Shown here piece after piece: positions 22,180 through 31,799 of a DNA stretch of 64,000 bases. The first letter of the stretch is position 1, and every line of letters starts with the position of its first letter. The notes below the pieces were generated by a model. The model was given only the letters and a program-made list of their open reading frames with translations. It ran no database searches and had not been told where the DNA came from. The stretch covers positions 1,114,904,682 through 1,114,968,681 of the forward strand of contig NC_056733.1 of the NCBI RefSeq assembly GCF_019279795.1, given 5' to 3'. Made by a program: the position numbers and the translations under genes. The stretch comes from Protopterus annectens. Taxonomy: Eukaryota > Chordata > Ceratodontiformes > Protopteridae.

Positions 22180-23121
22180 TAAGGGTGGCAAGAGCCTTGG
22201 CCAGTATCCAGAAGCCCAGGGGTGACAGATGCAGGCCATCTCTGGCAAAGCATCGAGGTCTGTCAGTCATGTCATCCCAGGCAGACAGATACTGGATCCC
22301 CTTAGAATGACAACCAGTTGTTGAAATCAATCATTTTCTGCTTGTACTGTGGTATCATTCTGGGTGATGGTAGGATGCTGCTCAGGGCTAGGGTCATACC
22401 CGCCTGGGCTACATAAACCGAGATCTCCTCCATGTCTCTTTTCATGTAGTCCAGGGAGGTACGTCTCAGGTCATTCACACCCACATGTACAATGACAGAG
22501 TCTTATTTGTACCTGTTATTGAGAGACCTGAGTGCGTGCGTTATGTGGCGGATCCTGGCACCAGACAGGCAGCTGACTGTTACTTTTTCCTTATTCAGCC
22601 TAGTGAGTGGGACTTCAGTGTGCCTCACTATTGAGTCACCTATGACTAGTGTGTTGGACATGCTGTTTTGCCTTAGGGCCTTTGGTTGAGTGGCACATTG
22701 TTTAGGAGAGTTATGTGTCTCGTGATTAGTGTTGTCGTGGTCGAGTGCGTTTCTGCTTTGGAGGCCTCAGCTGTTTGGGTAGATTTTTGAGAGCCTCCAT
22801 GAAGGTGGGTGTGTGGTTTGTGTTTTTATGTGAAGGCAGTGTTGGTGTGTGTTCTGGAGGGCTATGTGTTCCATGTGGTGTGATGCAAATGTTGACCTTC
22901 TCCTCTTGACCAGCTATTCCGGTCTTGGCTGGAGAGTGCGTGGCTTGCAATTTGGATATATAAGTGCATCTCTTGCAAGTCTGAGTGTTGGGAGGTAAGA
23001 GGAGAGGGTTGTCGGTGTACATCAGGCAGTTGCTACATTGCCTCAGGATGCCCAAGTTCACCAGGTTAATAGGAGAAAGCACAGGGAACTGACCTTTAGA
23101 CATTCCTGGAGGGGTGGGCAT
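22180..23121 (-). pseudogene. CR1-2 ORF1: Cys-rich motif plus SGNH esterase relic
   Basis: Starts with MSKGQFPVLSPINLVNLGIL and contains CSNC and CKRC pairs as in CR1-1. The esterase part is broken: VIGDSIVR near 22640, then MGVNDLRRTSLDYMKRDMEE (block III) at 22302-22484. The equivalent of CR1-1 residues around WCHSKG is deleted near 22305. The C-terminal DGLHLS region lies near 22210 and overlaps ORF2. Confidence 0.72.
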
Positions 23122-23129
23122 TAATAATA

Positions 23130-24745
23130 AGTACTAGAGCTGTTTCCTTGTAGAACGTTTAGTGCTGGTAGATCTTTTGTGTGCTATGATTGCTACAAGA
23201 AGTCTGGTAAAGTGCTAAACTAATAAGGTAGTAAAAGTGCAGGAGAGGAGAGAACTAGCAGATCTAAGGGAAATTGAAGAGCAGACTTTGGCACCGCTAA
23301 GAAGCTTACAAACAGTTCTGGATACAGCAAATCTGTATCTGGACTAGACTAGTTACAGGAATGGTGGGAAACAAGCACAAATGTGGGATTTTAAACCAGA
23401 AAGTTGAAAGAGATGGAAAAACTGTCCAAACAGCCAATAAACTACAATTTCTGGGCCAGAAACAACTATTCTTGTGGTAGATAGCCTACCTAGTGCTTAC
23501 CACTCCCACTGATAATCTAGAAAGCTTCCCTCCAACACAGTAAGGCTTGGGGGCGGGGTGCTCAGAAGCTTACATACAGTCCTGGATACAGCAAATCTGT
23601 ATCTGGACTAGACTAGTTACAGGAAAGGCAGGAAAAGTGCAAACGCTGACTTTTAGACCAGAAAGTTGAAAGAGATGGAAAAACTGCCCAAACGGCCAAT
23701 AAACTACAATTTCTGGGCCTGAAACCACTCCTCTTTTGGTAGCTAGGCTACCTAGTGCTTACCACTCCCAATGAGATGGTAGAAGGCGTCCCTCCGACGC
23801 AGAAATGCTTGGTGGGTCAGAAGCTTACAAACCATCCTAGATACAGCAAATCTGTATCTGGACTCTACTAGTTACAGGTAAAGTGGGAAACAAACGCAAA
23901 TGTTGGCTTTTAAACCAGAAAGTTGAAAGATATGGAAAAAAGTGCCCAAAAGGCCAATAAACTACAATTTCTGGGCCAGAAATCACTCCTGTTATGATAG
24001 ATAGGGCAACTAGTGCTTACCTCTCCCACTGATAAGCTAGAAGGCTTCCCTGCAACACAGAAAGGCTTGTGGGGCTCAGAAGCTTACAGACAGTCCTGGA
24101 TACAGCAAGTCTGTATCAGGTCTAGACTAGTTACAAGAAAGGCGGGAAACATGCGCAAATGTGGGTTTTAAACCAGAAGGTTGAAAGAGATGGAAAAACT
24201 GCCCAAACGGACAGTAAACTACAATTTCTGAGCCAGAAACCACTCTTGTGGTAGATAGGCTACCTAGTGCTTACCACTCCCACTGATAAGCTAGAAGGTT
24301 TCCCTCCAACACAGAAAGGCTTGGGGGGCTCAGAAGCTTACATACAGTCTTGGATACAGCAAATCTGTATCTGGAGTAGACTAGTTACAGGAAAGGAGGG
24401 AAAAACGCAAATGTGGGCTTTTAGACCAGAAAGTTGAAAGAGATGGAAAAACTGCCCAAATGGACAATGAACTACAATTTCTGGGCCAGAAACCACTCTT
24501 GTTGTGGTAGATAGGCTACCTAGTGCTTACCACTCCCACTGACAAGCTATAAGGCTTCCCTCCGACACAGAAAGGCTTGGAGGGCTCAGAAGCTTACAAA
24601 GAGTCCTACATACAGCAAATCTGTATCTGGACTAGACTAGTTACAGGAAAAGTGGGAAACAGGCACAAATGCGGGCTTTCAGAAAGTTGAAAGAGATGGA
24701 AAAAAACTGCCTAAACGGTCAGTAAACTGCAATTTCTGAGCCAAT
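23130..24745 (-). promoter_or_regulatory. CR1-2 5' region: about 5.6 tandem monomers of 254-264 bp
   Basis: A unit beginning (plus strand) GGATACAGCAAATCTGTATC recurs at about 23319, 23583, 23838, 24097, 24351 and 24608, giving a period near 257 bp. Each unit carries CTAGACTAGTTACA, GAAAGTTGAAAGAGATGGAA, a CCAATAAACTACAATTTCTG stretch, GATAGGCTACCTAGTGCTTA, and a run ending in CAGAAGCTTACA. Units differ by scattered substitutions and small indels. The array lies directly upstream of ORF1 in sense, so it is best read as the LINE 5' leader, comparable in layout to the monomer promoters of mouse L1. It is not a satellite by context, because one to two monomers sit at the same place in CR1-1. Confidence 0.8.
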
Positions 24746-26454
24746 CTTTTCTAACCTGAATGGTTGTTAATTCTCCTTAAGGGCTTGCATCCAAAATCCT
24801 ACTCTACTTATTTCTTGAACTCTCCCTATTTTATCATCATGCCTTTCCACTTTGATTTTTAACAGTCTGCCTTTGTTATATATATGATCCACAGCTGTGT
24901 AGCTCTAAAGTATACCTTTAAATTGGGTAATCCTGAGCCTCTTTGCTTTGTGGAAAGAAACAGCTTATCCCATTTAACTCTTGCTACCTATAAAACAAAT
25001 ATATTTATGTGTGCAAAGGTGTGTACTTAGTTATAAAATGAACAAGGTACACTAGTTAATCATATTGATAGCTTCCTATGCATTAGACGTGCTCCACACA
25101 TGAGAGAAAGCAAGTGTTCCACACCCTGACTTCACATTCACAAACACCTACTCTGTCACAGACTTCAAAATCTAACACAGTTTTTCCTTGCTAAATTACT
25201 TTTCAAGATGAAGACAAACAAACAAGCTCACAAAAAAGTAAATCTGTAAAGATCGGCACCAAACACCAAAAACGCAGACTCCCAGCACAAATTACATTAC
25301 TTTTAAAAATGAAAGAAAATTGGATAAGAATTATTATTGTATCACAGATCAAGCACACTTTGAAGTAATAAAATCACTAAAACTTGGATGTAACTTTCTT
25401 ACTTGATAAGGAATGGTAAAAGACCCCAACAAAGGTAAACAAAATGAAAATAAAAAAAATTCCTGGTGAAAATATAAGTATGCAACCTAACAAACAGGAA
25501 ATGAAACAGTATGGGAAGAAACTGGAGATGAATAAGATATAGCAATAACTATCTCCATAGCATCTGAAAATAGCCACCCTATCCTGAGTCAAATTGAATG
25601 CACACATGCAGTTTAAAGACTCTACAAGACACTGACTGACCAAAGGGATATATTTGAAGCTACATTACACAAACGCAACTCTTTGTATTAGTAAAAATGA
25701 ATATTAAAACAGGAAATAAAACAAGCCAGCCTGATGGCATAGATGGAGAAGGCCCTAACTACTGCCCACCTAACCCAGCTACAATTAGTGGATCTGGTGA
25801 CCTGAAAGTGCTTCCAAAGAGGATTGATAGTGCCTGTCTTAGAATGGGGGGAAGTGGCTATGCCTGCCATTTCAGTGGCAAGGAATGGAAGTCTCAGTAC
25901 ATTTAAAGCACAGTCTATTGTAGAGAAGGGGATGGACACTGTGGCTGTGCACAGAGGTTCTGATAATGCATTCAAAGAATTGTATATGCACGGAAGTGGT
26001 GGAGCATTGACAGTTCCTACTGTGATGCAAGTGAGCATGCCACCACAAGGGAGGGATTAGGGTCTTATGGCAAAAATGTTGTTATTGCTACAATGCCAAC
26101 AAGTGCACAAGCATTGCTGAGGTCTGCTGAGATGATGCCCCCCAACCCCCTCCCCCATGCAGGTTTTCTCCTTGGGAGATCGGAAGATTATCCTTACTAC
26201 CAGGAATCAAATGGGCTGTGTAGCATTGAAGAGGTTTGAAGGTTTGTTAGCAGTGGGTAGAAAAAGAATATAGAAAAATGAGGAAATAAAATGCATATAA
26301 AAATTGTCATAGATACCCAGTTCAATAAAGGCAACAGACACACCATCATCTAAACCACTTTAAGAAATAATAGGGGTGGTAGAAAATTACTGCTTACATA
26401 TGCTTTCTGTTCTTGGGAGTTTCCACCAAAATAATTAGGCTTGTACGTGTTTGT
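24746..26454. other. No recognised gene; weakly coding-like patch at 25697-26060
   Basis: Mostly AT-rich. The patch at 25697-26060 has overlapping open stretches on both strands and richer GC content. It could be an old processed pseudogene or transposon relic, but I match it to no family. Confidence 0.4.
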
Positions 26455-26645
26455 CTTATAACATTTTTATTAACTCAAGTTATGGTAAGCACACATATAT
26501 TAGTAGAAAAAAGCAAACCATAGATTACACATTACATATATGTTTTCTTTTAAATAATGCCTGCCATTCATTACATAAATTGCTCAATCTTTGCCTTCCC
26601 TTAAACCCCACTCCTCCCAACATTATTCTGCATGACTTCCAAGAT
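26455..26645 (+). repeat. Unclassified dispersed repeat, copy 2
   Basis: Counterpart of 17630-17775: CATATATGTTTTCTTTT, then CATTCATTACATAAATTGCT, CTTCCCTTAAACCCCACTCC and TATTCTGCATGAC. Confidence 0.5.
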
Positions 26646-27450
26646 GGCTGCACACTGAGTAACTGCTTGTGAACACAGAAACTCAGAAAAGAGAGACAGT
26701 GACTTTGTCTTTTTGGGTATAATTCAGTTTCTGGCTAGTAAGTCCACTGACAGGGTGCCAGAAAAAAAAAATTCAGTCACAAAAGGTGAGGAGTCTGGGA
26801 AGAATCCTGCAGCTGTTCAACAAAAAGCAATTCAAGCTCCTGCTTTGGTGCAAGATATAACTTCCAGTAGTTTAGAGGAAAAAAAAGAAGTCATATGTAT
26901 GCAGGAGTATATCAACTGAAATAAAAGGCTAGAAAAATGGAAGAAGCTTTAGACAGATATTCGGATGAGCTAGTCAAAATGAAGAAAAGGCTGGTTGAGT
27001 ATGAGACTGCTCAAGAAGATAGGTTTCAAAAAAATGTAGAATTAGAGAACAGAGCACATAGGGAAAACCTGAGATTTTCTGCTGTAGCAGAAAAACTGGA
27101 AGGAACAGACTGAATTAATTTTATGAATGCAAAAATAAGCAACTGAAGCTGTTTCATTAGAAAGCAGCCAGGACTTTTATTTAATAGTTGAGATGCAATC
27201 CTACTAGCAGAAAGAGTTGATTCTGACAAAACTGTAGCAAAAGGACAAAGTACTAAAAGTTGGACATGGTAGATGGTTTGTGGAAAATGATTACTCACTG
27301 AAAACCAGGCAAAAGAGGAGTACATTTATTCTAGCAGTTAGTGAATATCGAGAAGCAGGAATGAGAGTCCAGCTATCTTCAGAATATTTTTCCTTGTGGG
27401 ACATTTTTGATGCAGCACGTTCTAAAGAGTAAATACAAAAGTTTGTCTAA
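26640..27450 (+). pseudogene. L1-ORF1-like fragment
   Basis: After an AAGATGGCTGCACACTGAG leader, translation across frames gives a lysine/glutamate-rich segment (26713-26919). It continues with ENRAHRENLRFSAVAEKLEG near 27045, resembling the start of the L1 ORF1 RNA-recognition domain, and later EYREAGMRVQLSSEYF (about 27340), resembling its C-terminal domain. Many stops interrupt it. No matching ORF2 is seen downstream. Assignment to L1 ORF1 is moderate. Confidence 0.42.
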
Positions 27451-27505
27451 CAAAAAGTGAGCTATCAAACCGAATGGGATTTTGCTTCTTATTTTCCTGA
27501 TAATA

Positions 27506-27714
27506 GCGTTGTCGCCTCACAGTAAGACACTGTCCAGTTCGATTCTCAGCTAGAGCGTCTTCTGCGTGGAGACATGCGTGAATGGGCGTACCTTCATTGA
27601 AGGTTGTGCATCAGGGCTGGTAACTCGGCACGTAAAAATCAACTACCAATCATTAGCGGACCGGAGTTCCGCTGTGGCGACCCCTAACTGGGAAAAGCCG
27701 AAAGACCCAACAAC
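27506..27714 (+). mobile_element. tRNA-derived SINE with perfect 15-bp target duplication
   Basis: ATTTTCCTGATAATA occurs at 27491-27505 and 27715-27729. The insert starts GCGTTGTCGCCTCACAGTAA, has a B-box-like AGTTCGATTCTC (27536) and ends GCTGTGGCGACCCCTAACTG ... AAAGCCGAAAGACCCAACAA, a tail pattern common in vertebrate SINEs. It lacks the first tRNA bases and differs from the SINE at 17806 in its 3' half, so it relies on a different LINE partner. Confidence 0.78.
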
Positions 27715-27729
27715 ATTTTCCTGATAATA

Positions 27730-28669
27730 AAGCTCAAAGAGACTGTGACAATGAACTCTTTCGCAGTCTTCCAAATGAAATGCTTGAGAGACCGAAAAAA
27801 AGCAAAGTTGACTAAAAGAACCAGGAGTATGTTGGAAATGAACCAGAGACTGGATTTGAGAGATGGATAACCAGCAAGTTGGAAATTAATGAGTAAATGT
27901 GGGATTACATACAAAGCATCAGTTACATTTGTGAAATGTGATGGAACAAGAAAACCTGGAAATATTGGATGTTTTCACTTTATTAAACTTGTAGGAGATT
28001 CCAAAGCATATGCCCTACTTTATGTCATTAAGGAGAGGGAAGGAGGAAGTAAAGAGGCAACAATAAGTAAAACAAATTTTGTTCTTAACAGTATTTTTAT
28101 AATATATTACATATACGGCAGTAAAGCTTTTTCAGTTATTTTTGTGTGTGTGTGTAATAGGGATACTAAAGTAAACAGGTACCCCATTTTTCTTCTTTCT
28201 TTTTGTTCAGTTTTAAGAAATACACAGTTGCCTTCAGCTACAAGCTTCTTATGTTGCACTGTAAACTTTTATTTGCTAAAGGAAAACTTTTCATTACATG
28301 CAGTGTTCTTTTATTTACTTGCTTCCACTTAAAATTTATTATTAGATCAAGCCAAGGACCTTAATCCAGTCATTCCCCTATGCAAAAGTAAGAAAAAGTA
28401 TATCAAGTTTAGTTATATCGTGTTGTGTATACTTTTACAACCCATCTGTCACCTTAACAACCTGGGATTACAACCTGTTATCTTAAATAGGCTTTCTTCT
28501 CTTCTAATATTGCAGTGCCTGCATTTTTTAAAAGTAAACAAGAAGAACAAAATAAGAAAAAAAAGCACATTTTTACTTTAGTATTTCTGTAGCATATAAA
28601 CATAACTGAAAATGCTTTATGACGTGCAGTATATGATCTGATGTTGTCAATTTTCATTCATTCCTTAAC
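27730..28669. other. No recognised gene
   Basis: The open stretch 27889-28332 (plus, 147 codons) has no motif and AT-rich composition. Near 27730-27890 a fragment may continue the interrupted L1-like sequence, but without a decisive match. Confidence 0.45.
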
Positions 28670-29119
28670 ATGTAGGTTCATTTCCGATCCTCTGATCCAA
28701 CTCTGCCACTTTTTACAGCTCGTGGCTACTGTAAACTCTCAAGCTCCACCCTTACCTATAATGGTGTAGTCCCCTTCCATACCCCAGATCTCATTTGCTG
28801 CTTTCACGTACAGACGTGGTCTCTGTCAGCTCTCGAGCATTTATTGAGTTATAAAACTTTCAGTGTTGTATCTTTCTTATATATTTTCTCTTTTCTATTT
28901 TATACTACTTTAAATTGTTCTATGCTAGCCTCTCATATCCCTACGCATTTTTCTGTGTAATTTGATATCATTGTCGGTAGTTTTTCCCCTACTTTCTCAT
29001 TTACCGTTTCTGTAATTCTTATTACCATTGTTGGTAGTTTTTCTTTTCTTTCCTAACCTTTAAAAAAAAAAACTTTTCTGGCTTATCCCCTTTGCTGTTT
29101 ATTCAATTATAATGGCTGA

Positions 29120-30970
29120 AAAAATTTCAGGTTTCAAAAATGTAGTGTGGGCACAAGATCCCTTTGTCTGATCCCATGGCTCTTATGTCTATAGTCTGGG
29201 CCCTGCCCATTTGAAGATCCTTTGCAAGATATGTAAATCTTTTAATCCAAGGGCTTTGGTCAATATAAAGAATCAATTAATTTTGAAGGGACTTCTCATT
29301 ACAACTTTTTCAGAGTCACTGGCTGGAGCTCAACCCCCAAAGACAGGCCAAAAGGAGTCAAAGAAACAACTACATGAACTGTCTGGATCTTCCACTACTA
29401 CTTTGGATCTGAACAAGGTGCCAGGATGGAAGATTTCAAAAAGGTCAGATCCGTAGACTAAATCCTCATGTCTTACTGTTTCAGATACAAGGTCTGCTTC
29501 ATTGGATCTGGTTCTATTGCAGAGCTTCCCAGGACCCATTATGCTTCCTCTCTGGGCCTGGTCTGCTCTCGGCTGCCTTTCTTCTTGTTTAGAGAGGCTC
29601 TTACACTCTAGATCTCCCTTTTTAACTTCTTCCTCCTGTTCTTCCAGGAGTCTTACAGAGGCAGATATGGATAGAATGATGAGGAAGTTTCTCTTGGTGC
29701 AGATACAGATGGGAGTTCTCCCAGCTCCTACCCATTTGGGTCAGGACACTGTTATTAGTATCACTCTCCCCATCTTGGCTTCTTCTCTTATCCATCCTAC
29801 AGCTTCAGAGCCCTTGTATCCGAGCCTTCCTGGACCGTCTGTATTGGATCCGAAGATGATTGTATGTTTGTATCTGATACCTTCTATGAGTGGACCGGCT
29901 GTGAGTATGTCAGAGCTGGATGACTGTGTGAGCTGAAGCGTCATTGTTGGCTCCGAGGTGCTAGAGTCAACTCTAAAGCTGTTGGAGCCATCTGTGCCTC
30001 TTTGGGCTTCGGCATTGAACAGCTTGGCTGTTACTTCTGCCTTGGGTGTGTTGCCTTTGGGTCAGAGTGAGGCGATGATCCAGAAGCATGTCTTCTTGTT
30101 TCTGTTGGCTTCCTTCTCCCTGGGACATTCTGCCTTTAAGGAAGTAGAGAAAGTGTTCTCTTTTAGAACTCACAGTTCCACTCCCCTCGGATATACCATC
30201 TGGCTCCCAGATGTCTTTGTGCCATGAGTCTTATCACTGTACTCCACAGCGAGAGCCAGCCCAAAGTCTCCAGGCCGCCCAGCTGGGTATCCTTTTATCT
30301 TCCGATACTTCTCCATTGCACCCCACCGGAGGACCCCACTGAAGAAGTCCCTAGGAAGAGAAAGTGTAAGAGGAGGCACTTAGTCACAGATGATACTGAT
30401 TTTGATGAAGGGGGAGGGTCCCCAAGATTGGGTCTATATTATATCATGGAACACTTAAAAAAGCAAACGATGAATAATTGACCCCATGTAAGCAAAAGCT
30501 TACAGTCTGGAAAGCTCAGAACAGCAATTTTTTTCCAAGGGAAAAAAATCGCTGTTCCAATAAAAAAAAAAAGAAAAAAAATTGAAAGAATACATAAAGC
30601 GAATTATTTCCCTGGGAAAGAATTCGCTTAAAAGCCGCTTTGCTATTTTGCCTTTTCGTTGTTTTAAGTTCGACCAAGGCGCATTCGATAGAATGAGTCT
30701 TCGGTCATCTAATAGGAATCCCCCGAGATCACCAACTGATGACTTCTCCTTTGGAGACATTTTGGAGATGCTTAAGCAAAGGGGTGCGTGTTCTACTGAT
30801 AACCTTCCCAAGAGGAGTCTGTATTCCTAGAGAGATTTGGGTCTGGCCTATCTACTTCCTGGGTGACTCCACCCACCAAGCTCATTGCGTTAATCTCTTG
30901 GCAGGCATGGAAGGAACTTGATTCTGTTGAGCTGATCCCCAAGACACCAGATAGGATCCTGCCACCACCA
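29120..30970 (+). pseudogene. DIRS-3 gag
   Basis: ICKSFNPRALVNIKNQLILKG (frame at 29211) matches the CxxC-x-FNPRAL segment of DIRS-1. A predicted helix with DMDRMMRKFLLVQIQMGVLP follows at about 29660 (DIRS-1 has DMDRMIRHFLKAQIELGLLL at 10670). Next come EEVPRKRKCKRRHLV and a DDTDFDEGGGSPR segment near 30340-30425. After the insertion it resumes with PRSPTDDFSFGDILEMLKQRG near 30720 and ends around AWKELDSVELIPKTPDRILP. Frame changes are numerous. Confidence 0.75.
30429..30720. mobile_element. 292-bp hairpin-rich insertion in DIRS-3 gag
   Basis: Gag is continuous on both sides (SPR before, PRSPTDDF after). The edges carry CCCCAAGAT (30420-30428) and CCCCGAGAT (30721-30729), a 9-bp near-duplication. 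Inside are two strong inverted repeats, AACAGC..TTTTTTTCC pairing with GGAAAAAAA..GCTGTT (about 30520-30556), and AAGCGAATT pairing with AATTCGCTT (about 30597-30629). No coding sequence. A MITE is the simplest class; family unknown. Confidence 0.6.
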
Positions 30971-31462
30971 AAGGGAAAAGAATTTTAGGTTCATATGATC
31001 ATAAGAGAATGCTAGGCTATAGACACGGAGGTCATTTTAATCCTAGCCATTTCATCCCAATTTAATACCATAGAAATGTTAGTTAATACCCATGATTGCA
31101 TTTAGTAATGACAGCCCATGTCCAGGAAGGTTGTGGGTGCTATTCCTGGTAAGAATTTACAGTGCCCCATCCACTCGTCCAGGTTCCTTTTGAACAGTGT
31201 CATAGAGGTGCTCTGTTTCACATGAATAGGTAGCGTATTCCAAAGACGTGGCAGTCGCTGGGAGATAAATGTTCCCTACAGCATGTCCTGTTTAAGTCGC
31301 AAGTCATACTTAGGTCCCTGGAACGGGTGACCCTAGTCCCATTTAATTTACGGATATGCAGCAAGTTCATTAGATTTGTGTCAGAGATTGCTCTGTAAGC
31401 CATCCAACACCTAGATCTTCCGCTCGGACGGCAAGTGCAATGGCTCAAAAAAGACAGTCCAA

Positions 31463-31784
31463 ATATTAAAAAAACAGCTAGCATACAAAGTGAGGAGAAG
31501 TAAGACTTTTAATAAGTCTCCACAGTCACAGACCGGTTTCGGCCAAAGGACTTTTTCAATGTAAATATACAACTGTGGTTAATTAGCCTGTTTATAGGCA
31601 TATGCAAAATCTAAAACAGCAACCACCAATCAGTATGAACCAGCATAAAAAATTAACATAAAAATGATCATTCAGACCGGGCGGGAATAACCCACTCAGT
31701 CTTAACTAGCCAAATCTGTTCTTTTTTATTTAATACATCATGCCAACCAGCCTTAGAATACATAGGACCACACACTTAATGTAG
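31463..31784 (-). repeat. PLE left inverted pseudo-LTR
   Basis: Reverse complement of 34515-34837, including the last codons of the GIY-YIG frame. It contains GACCGGTTTCGGCCAAAGGA, which on the minus strand reads GTCC-loop-GGCC-GAAACCGGTC, close to the stem II and GAAAC part of a hammerhead ribozyme; the CTGATGA box is degenerate. Confidence 0.78.
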
Positions 31785-31799
31785 GGATGGATTGGACCA

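Larger units (their letters stand above)
19049..22253 (-). pseudogene. CR1-2 ORF2: endonuclease-reverse transcriptase
   Basis: Endonuclease remnants: LMVMLLNTRSLNLKMHSLKA with ICAVIETWF, then LILGDFNNHSINWENYSC and SDHKLITLEIHIPL. RT remnants: ASYENRITADSKDNYKAFYS, then VIPLHKGGLTTDPGNYCPIS, motif A region LDRAKASDIIPHSR (Phe to Ser and Asp to Ile changes), then GLNLDAKKC and MRDLRTQVDNNLSFD. The C-terminal end has SRDLNLIITINRTCWRDRF. The reading frame changes at least six times and is split by the MITE at 19580-19746. Confidence 0.85.
18956..23125 (-). mobile_element. CR1-2: full-length-structure CR1 LINE, inactivated
   Basis: Same organisation as CR1-1 on the minus strand: ORF1 (22180-23121), ORF2 (19049-22253) and a 3' end near 18960 (in sense ACACCTATGAACCTAT). 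It keeps the whole 5' region including the tandem monomers (23130-24745). Two later insertions are datable by target duplications: a hAT-like MITE at 19580-19746 and an 82-bp segment at 21874-21955. Many frameshifts make it non-autonomous. Confidence 0.9.
28670..30984 (+). mobile_element. DIRS-3: left part of a DIRS element (terminal repeat plus gag)
   Basis: Starts with a DIRS-1-like terminal repeat (TCCGATCCTCTGATCCAACT, then CAAGCTCC, then CCCCAGATCTCATTTGCTG), followed by gag to about 30985. There the sequence switches to the 3' end of CR1-3. RT, recombinase and right terminus are not found nearby. The gag carries a 292-bp insertion at 30429-30720. Confidence 0.72.

Noticed and set aside
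23313..24745. Regular repeats as a CRISPR array
   Set aside because: Units of about 257 bp repeat over their full length without unique spacers, in a eukaryotic LINE context.
25697..26060. Overlapping frames as a host exon
   Set aside because: No splice-site context or family similarity could be recognised, and both strands are equally open.
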